DNA of 64,000 bases from Jiangella muralis (GTDB lineage Bacteria > Actinomycetota > Actinomycetes > Jiangellales > Jiangellaceae). Made by a program: the position numbers and the translations under genes. Every line of letters begins with the position of its first letter. Position 1 is the first letter of the stretch. This document shows, one piece after another, positions 59,805-64,000 of the stretch. Below the pieces are notes generated by a model. The model did not search any database, was not told where the DNA came from, and worked only from the letters and a program-made list of their open reading frames with translations. Location: the NCBI RefSeq assembly GCF_001270745.1, contig NZ_LFXL01000032.1, forward strand, positions 1 to 64,000. Reading direction: 5' to 3'.

Positions 59805-61118
59805 TCATCCCCCGAGGGCGGCGTGGCCCTGGCCGAAGAAGCCGTCCGGGTCGTAGGCCGCCTTGACGGTGCACAGCCGGGCGTAGTCGGCCGGGGTGTA
59901 GGCGGCCGACGTCCGGGTGGTGTCGGCGAGGAAGTTGAGGAACGCGCCGCCGATGCCGTGCGGGCGCAGCCGGTCCACGAACTCGGGCGTCGGCCGGTCG
60001 AGGATGACGCTGAACGGCACGCCGCGGTGGCTGACCGGACCGGCGTCAGGTCCGGGACGGGCGGTGGCGCCGCCGTAGTTGCGGATCTCCACCGCCGAGC
60101 CGGCCTCGGCCGCCGCGACCACGGTGTCGACGACCTCGTCGCCGACGGCCGGGAGAAAGTCGAAGAACCGGGCCGGGGTGCCGCCCATCGCGGCGTCGGC
60201 GTACTCCATGCTCCGGTAGCCGTCGACCAGCGCCGGACCGGCGGCCAGCCGCAGCGGACGGAGCAGCCGCTCGGCGTCGTCGGCGCGGCCGGTGTAGAGG
60301 GCCTTGACGCCGAGCGCGCGGCGGCCGCGCAGTTCGGCCGGCATCGCCTCGACGTCCGGGATGGTCGTCAGCACGACGGCCGAGCTCATCTCGTCCGGCG
60401 CGGCGGCGGCCCAGTCGCGGTAGACCCGCAGCGCGTCGCCGGCGCGGGACACGTCGAACCACGAGATGCCGCCGTAGACCTGCGCCACCGGGTAGACCCG
60501 GAACTCCAGCGACGTCACGACGCCGAAGCCGCCGCCACCGCCGCGGATCGCCCAGAACAGGTCCGGGTGCCGGTCGGGGCCGACGGTGAGCAGCTCGCCG
60601 TCCGCGGTCACGATGTCGGCGGAGAGGACGCTGTCCGCGGCGAAGCCGTGCTTGCGGGCCAGCCAGCCCATGCCGCCGCCGAGCGTGTAGCCGGTGACGC
60701 CCACCGCCGGCGACGAGCCGGACAGCGGCGCCAGCCCGAACGGCCGGGTCGCGGCCAGCACGTCGCCCCACACCGTGCCGGGACGCACGCGGACGACCTG
60801 CCGGGCCGGGTCGACGAAGACCGACGACATCGCCGTCGTCTTCAGCAGCAGCCCGTCGTCGTTGGGGACGTAGGTGCCGTGGCCGGTCGCCTGGACCGAG
60901 AACGGCAGCCCGTGCTCGCGGGCCGCACGCACCGCGGCCTGCACGTCCGCCGTCGACCGCGCCTCGACGACGACATCCGGCCGCGGGTCGAGCGTGGGCA
61001 GCAGCGGCTTGCGGTGCGCGTCGTACCCGGCGTCGCCCGGCTCGTGGACCGTGCCCGCGATGGCGCCGCGCAGGGCGGTGGCGGCGGTGGTCTGCTGGTG
61101 CTGGATCGTGATGGTCAT
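59805..61118 (-). CDS. FAD-linked berberine-bridge-type oxidoreductase
   Basis: 437 residues from ATG at 61118, with AGAGGAGA seven bases upstream; the longer frame has no support. FAD-binding PCMH domain: RPDVVVEARSTADVQAAVRAAREHGLPFSVQATGHGTY, in which the GHG His is the likely covalent flavin site; SSPAVGVTGYTLGGGMGWLARKHGF lacks the second (Cys) link. C-terminal BBE segment: YTPADYARLCTVKAAYDPDGFFGQGHA. Oxidises a sugar, alkaloid-like or polyketide substrate that cannot be named. Confidence 0.88.
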   Translation of the reverse strand: MTITIQHQQTTAATALRGAIAGTVHEPGDAGYDAHRKPLLPTLDPRPDVVVEARSTADVQAAVRAAREHGLPFSVQATGHGTYVPNDDGLLLKTTAMSSVFVDPARQVVRVRPGTVWGDVLAATRPFGLAPLSGSSPAVGVTGYTLGGGMGWLARKHGFAADSVLSADIVTADGELLTVGPDRHPDLFWAIRGGGGGFGVVTSLEFRVYPVAQVYGGISWFDVSRAGDALRVYRDWAAAAPDEMSSAVVLTTIPDVEAMPAELRGRRALGVKALYTGRADDAERLLRPLRLAAGPALVDGYRSMEYADAAMGGTPARFFDFLPAVGDEVVDTVVAAAEAGSAVEIRNYGGATARPGPDAGPVSHRGVPFSVILDRPTPEFVDRLRPHGIGGAFLNFLADTTRTSAAYTPADYARLCTVKAAYDPDGFFGQGHAALGG

Positions 61119-61275
61119 CGTCGTCTCCTCTGGGCGTCTCACCCGGTACGTCGATGCCTGTGGCGAGTTCTCGACATCCGCGGCGAACTTTTTTGCGATG
61201 ACTTCACGATCGGCCCGCGAGGTGGGTCCGGACATCCGTGGAGAGCACGGATCGACCACGGAAAGCGCTCAGTGG

Positions 61276-61444
61276 GCTAGGGGGTGGCTGACGGATATTG
61301 GTGGATGCGGGCGGCGTCCAGGGGCCGGTCCAGCAAGGCGGAGGAGGAGGTCGATGCGGTGCCATCGACCGACGACGACAACGCAGCTGGTCGGTTCCTG
61401 GACGCCGATCCGCGCCGCCGAAGATCCGTCAGCCACCCCCTAGC
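61276..61444. mobile_element. MITE-like 169-bp hairpin element
   Basis: CTAGGGGGTGGCTGACGGAT (61277-61296) recurs exactly inverted at 61424-61443; one more base pair extends it to 21 bp. Symmetry continues imperfectly inward (GGCGTCCAGG near 61314 and its complement near 61400) to a perfect central hairpin GGTCGATG/CATCGACC (61349-61370), centred on the same point as the ends (61360). Terminal CTAG on both sides could be a target duplication. No transposase frame fits inside. Its right arm supplies the last codons and stop of the LuxR-type gene. Confidence 0.72.
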
Positions 61445-64000
61445 AGCAGGCTGCGCTCCCACTGGTAGCGGCAGGCGGCCGCGTCGAGCGTCTCGGCGGC
61501 CGCGAGGACGCCGTCGCGGTCGCCGGCGGCCAGCGCGGCGGCGCGGTCGACGATCGCGGCCGCGACGACGTTGTCGGTGGTGAACGGGCGGGCGCGGGCG
61601 ATCCGCTCACCGGCGTCGGGTAGCTCGGCCAGCACGGCGGCCTCCGCCCAGAGCGCCGCGTACCAGGGTCGCCAGATCAGCTCGAACCAGCTGCGGAACT
61701 CCTCCGGCGGACGGTGCAGGACGGCGACCGCGTCGGCCGGGCGGTCCAGGTGCAGCGCCTCGAGGGCGGCGAAGAAGCTCTCGACGGAACGCTGGTCGTG
61801 CGGCCGCCGCTCGGCCGAGCCGATGCCCACCTCGACGTCGCGCCAGACGGCCTGTACGGCGGCGTCGCCGCGGGCACCGTGCACGGCGCCGAGCGCGGCC
61901 GCGACCCGGCGTAGCGACGGGATGCGCGGCCGCCCGGCCCGCTCCCAGCTCTCCCGGAACAGCTCACCGACGCCGACCGCCTCGGCCCAGTCGCCCGTCA
62001 GCACCATGACGACGATCAGCCGGGCGGCGCCGGCGTGCGCCACCTCGCGCTGCGACGGCAGGTCGCGCAGCGTCTCGGCGGCCTGCCGGGCCTGCCGGAG
62101 GTCGCCCGCCGCGATCGCCGACTCCGCCGCCATCCCGTAGGCGTCGGACAGCTCGAAGCCCAACTCCGGGTCGGGCGGACCGGCCAGCAGGGCGGTCCGG
62201 CGCAGCGCGCTCTCCAGGGCGGCGCGGGCCTCGCCGCGGGCGAGGCGCAGGCCGGTCAGCTGGTCGAGGGCGGCGCTCTCGACGACCGGGTCGCCGCTCT
62301 CGCGGGCCAGCTCGATCGCCCGCTCTGTGGAGGCGACGGCGCCCGGCTGGTCGTCGACGGCGGCGAACGCCTCGACGACGGCGCAGCGGGCCCGGGTGCC
62401 GGGATCGTCGGCGAGCGTCCGGGCGGTGGCCAGCCAGCCGGCGGCGGTCGCGGCGGGCGGGACCTCGGCCAGGATGCCGGCGGAGCGGTGCACCAGCTCG
62501 GCGGCGTGGGCGTACTGGTGGGCGGCGAGGACGTGATCGCCGGCGCCCTGCGCGGCCTCGGCGGCGGCGAGGTGCAGCCGCAGGGCGTCGGCGCCGGCCA
62601 GCCGGGACCGCGCCGACCCGGCTGCCAGCCGCAGCGCGGCGGCCGCGGCGGCGCCGTCCGGGGTGAGCGCGGCGGCCTGCTCGAACCGGCGCTGCGCCTC
62701 CGCCGGCAGCCCGCGCCGGTGACACAACCGGCCGACGAGCAGCGCCGTCTCCGCGGCCGACGGGCCATCGTGGGTGACGATCCAGGCGAGGGCCGCGTGC
62801 AGGTCGTCGGCGAGACGATCGACGTGAGCGCGCCAGCCGGAGGTGGCCGGGTCCGCGGCCAGCAGCGCGGTCCCCTCGGCGGTGCACCAACGCAGGTGCG
62901 CCTCGTGCACCTGCGCCGTCTCACCGGCGTCGGCGAGCAGCTCCGCGCCGTACTGCCGGATCGTCTCCAGCGCCTGGTACCGCGTCCCGTCCCCGCCGGC
63001 CACGGGCACCAGCAGGCTGTCGTCGGCCAGGGCGGCCAGCACCGCGGCGGAGCCCCCGGCCACCGCGGCGGCATCGGCGGCGCGGAACGGCGCCGCGAAC
63101 ACCGACACCCGCCGCAGCACCGTCCGCCCGGACTCGTCGAGGAGGTCGTGGCTCCAGTCCAGCGCCGACCGCAGCGACCCGTGCCGCCCGCCGCCGCGGC
63201 GCGCGCCGTCGAGCAGCCGGAGCCGGTCGCCCAGCCCGCTCTCCAGCCCGTCCAGCCCGACGGCCGGCAGCCGGGCCGCGGCCAGTTCGATCGCCAGCGG
63301 GTTCCCGTCGAGCGCCGCGCAGATCGCCGCCACGCGCGCCTCCGACCCGGACGGCAGCGGGGCACCGGCCGCCCGCGCCCGCGCACCGAACAGCGTCACC
63401 GCGTCGGCACCGAGGCCGCCGACCGGCACCACCCACTCGAACGGCAGCAGCAGCCGCGACCGGCTGGTCGCCAGCACCGTCAGCCCGGGCGCCGCGGCCA
63501 GCAGCGGCTCGACGAACCCGGCGACGCCGTCGAGCAGGTGCTCGCAGTTGTCCAGGACGAGCAGCGCGGACCGCCCGCGGGCCCACCCGGCCACCGTCTC
63601 CGGCACGCCGCGGCCGGGCTGCTCGCCCAGGCCCAGCGCCGCCGCGACCGCGGCCGGGACCGCGTCGCCGTCGGGCACGGGGACGAGGTCGGTGTACCAG
63701 GCGCCGCCGGAGAACCGGTCCGCAACGTCGGCCGCGACGGCCAGCGCGAGCCGGGTCTTCCCGACGCCGCCGGGGCCGACCGCCACCACCAGCCGCTGCT
63801 CCGTGACGGCGGACAGCAGCGCGGCCCGCTCGGCCTCCCGCCCGACGAACGAAGTCAGCGGCGCGGGCAGCGCCGGCGCGGCGGCACCGGCCGACACCAC
63901 GGACGGCGCCAGCGCGGCCAGCGCGCGCCGGTCGCTCGCGCCGAACTTGCGCAGCAGCGCCGACACGTGGCTCTCGACGGTGCGCACGGAGATGACGAAC
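61429..64000 (-). CDS. LuxR/NB-ARC-type large regulator, partial
   Basis: At least 856 residues; the frame is still open at the right edge. It enters with a LuxR-type helix-turn-helix (SVRTVESHVSALLRKFGASDRRAL), then LPAPLTSFVGREAERAALLSAV and an NTPase with Walker A VGPGGVGKTRLALAVA and Walker B SALLVLDNCEHLLDG. From about residue 360 come helical TPR-like repeats. This is the layout of AfsR/MalT-like signal-transduction ATPases that control secondary metabolism, though here the HTH is N-terminal to the NTPase. The C-terminus ends SLLLGGG, encoded by the MITE-like element, so its natural end may have been lost. Confidence 0.88.
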   Translation of the reverse strand, partial: FVISVRTVESHVSALLRKFGASDRRALAALAPSVVSAGAAAPALPAPLTSFVGREAERAALLSAVTEQRLVVAVGPGGVGKTRLALAVAADVADRFSGGAWYTDLVPVPDGDAVPAAVAAALGLGEQPGRGVPETVAGWARGRSALLVLDNCEHLLDGVAGFVEPLLAAAPGLTVLATSRSRLLLPFEWVVPVGGLGADAVTLFGARARAAGAPLPSGSEARVAAICAALDGNPLAIELAAARLPAVGLDGLESGLGDRLRLLDGARRGGGRHGSLRSALDWSHDLLDESGRTVLRRVSVFAAPFRAADAAAVAGGSAAVLAALADDSLLVPVAGGDGTRYQALETIRQYGAELLADAGETAQVHEAHLRWCTAEGTALLAADPATSGWRAHVDRLADDLHAALAWIVTHDGPSAAETALLVGRLCHRRGLPAEAQRRFEQAAALTPDGAAAAAALRLAAGSARSRLAGADALRLHLAAAEAAQGAGDHVLAAHQYAHAAELVHRSAGILAEVPPAATAAGWLATARTLADDPGTRARCAVVEAFAAVDDQPGAVASTERAIELARESGDPVVESAALDQLTGLRLARGEARAALESALRRTALLAGPPDPELGFELSDAYGMAAESAIAAGDLRQARQAAETLRDLPSQREVAHAGAARLIVVMVLTGDWAEAVGVGELFRESWERAGRPRIPSLRRVAAALGAVHGARGDAAVQAVWRDVEVGIGSAERRPHDQRSVESFFAALEALHLDRPADAVAVLHRPPEEFRSWFELIWRPWYAALWAEAAVLAELPDAGERIARARPFTTDNVVAAAIVDRAAALAAGDRDGVLAAAETLDAAACRYQWERSLLLGGG

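Noticed and set aside
61284-61583. 99-residue open frame within the MITE-like element and beyond
   Set aside because: It runs antisense to the LuxR-type gene with an arginine-rich tail; no domain is seen and the symmetric hairpin explains the sequence better.

Overview
The window is high-GC actinobacterial chromosome: leaderless starts, GTG starts, 4-nt ATGA/GTGA overlaps, WhiB, Crp, 6C RNA and a Tad/Ssd locus all point that way. The backbone matches, gene by gene and from memory, the Mycobacterium tuberculosis stretch Rv3657c-Rv3682 (SCO35xx in Streptomyces): tadC-tadB-tadA-ssd, 6C RNA, HAD phosphatase, an Rv3662c-like protein, acetyl-CoA synthetase, small holin-like protein, EphE-like hydrolase, MarP protease, CoA NUDIX hydrolase, endonuclease III, Crp, MBL hydrolase, NUDIX, RidA, DUF4177, the two ArsA-like ATPases, a bifunctional penicillin-binding protein and a WhiB4/WblA-type WhiB. 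I cannot name the genus; a Streptomyces/Jiangella/Nocardioides-like filamentous or soil actinobacterium would fit.

Layout. 1-4.6 kb: a transposase tail, a PPOX-type flavin/F420 protein, then the leftward Tad export/pilus ATPase and membrane platform genes. 4.6-9.1 kb: a palindrome holding a DnaA-box sequence, the 6C RNA, the HAD phosphatase, two membrane-anchored proteins of unknown function, a structured intergenic RNA candidate at the position of the Ms1/MTS2823 RNA, and a degenerate Fic-like protein. 9.1-16.2 kb: an ArsR-SRPBCC-MFS operon, a 63/64-bp tandem repeat, a small-molecule kinase, a 121-bp tandem repeat running into the 3' end of a DUF1707 gene, a PadR regulator with a large palindromic operator, and a methyltransferase. 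16.3-19.5 kb: an iron-box-controlled siderophore ABC importer without its binding protein.

19.5-29.5 kb is an acetate/monocarboxylate region: a LytS/LytTR two-component system (split by a MazEF-type toxin-antitoxin pair), two solute:sodium symporters each preceded by a small DUF485-like membrane protein, and acetyl-CoA synthetase. A nucleotidyltransferase/HEPN-like pair with its own AT-rich operator sits between the two symporter units. 29.5-36.6 kb holds a TDT-family exporter with a LysR regulator, a WYL regulator with a divergent flavoprotein, NhaA, a holin-like protein, an EphE-like hydrolase and a GNAT acetyltransferase. 36.7-42.7 kb is core: MarP-NUDIX-Nth, Crp, then a tightly overlapped DUF4177-RidA-NUDIX-MBL operon and a BkdR-like Lrp regulator divergent from the branched-chain 2-oxoacid dehydrogenase genes (42.8-46.6 kb).

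46.6-51.2 kb has two paralogous MarR/GbsR-type regulators, each divergent from an exporter and each with the same TTCAC-N6-GTGAA operator. 51.2-57.3 kb has a PAP2-type membrane enzyme, the ArsA pair, the penicillin-binding protein and WhiB. 57.3-64 kb has a lipase-maturation-factor-like protein, o-succinylbenzoate synthase, a berberine-bridge-type flavoenzyme, a 169-bp MITE-like hairpin element, and a large LuxR/NB-ARC-type regulator that runs off the right edge.
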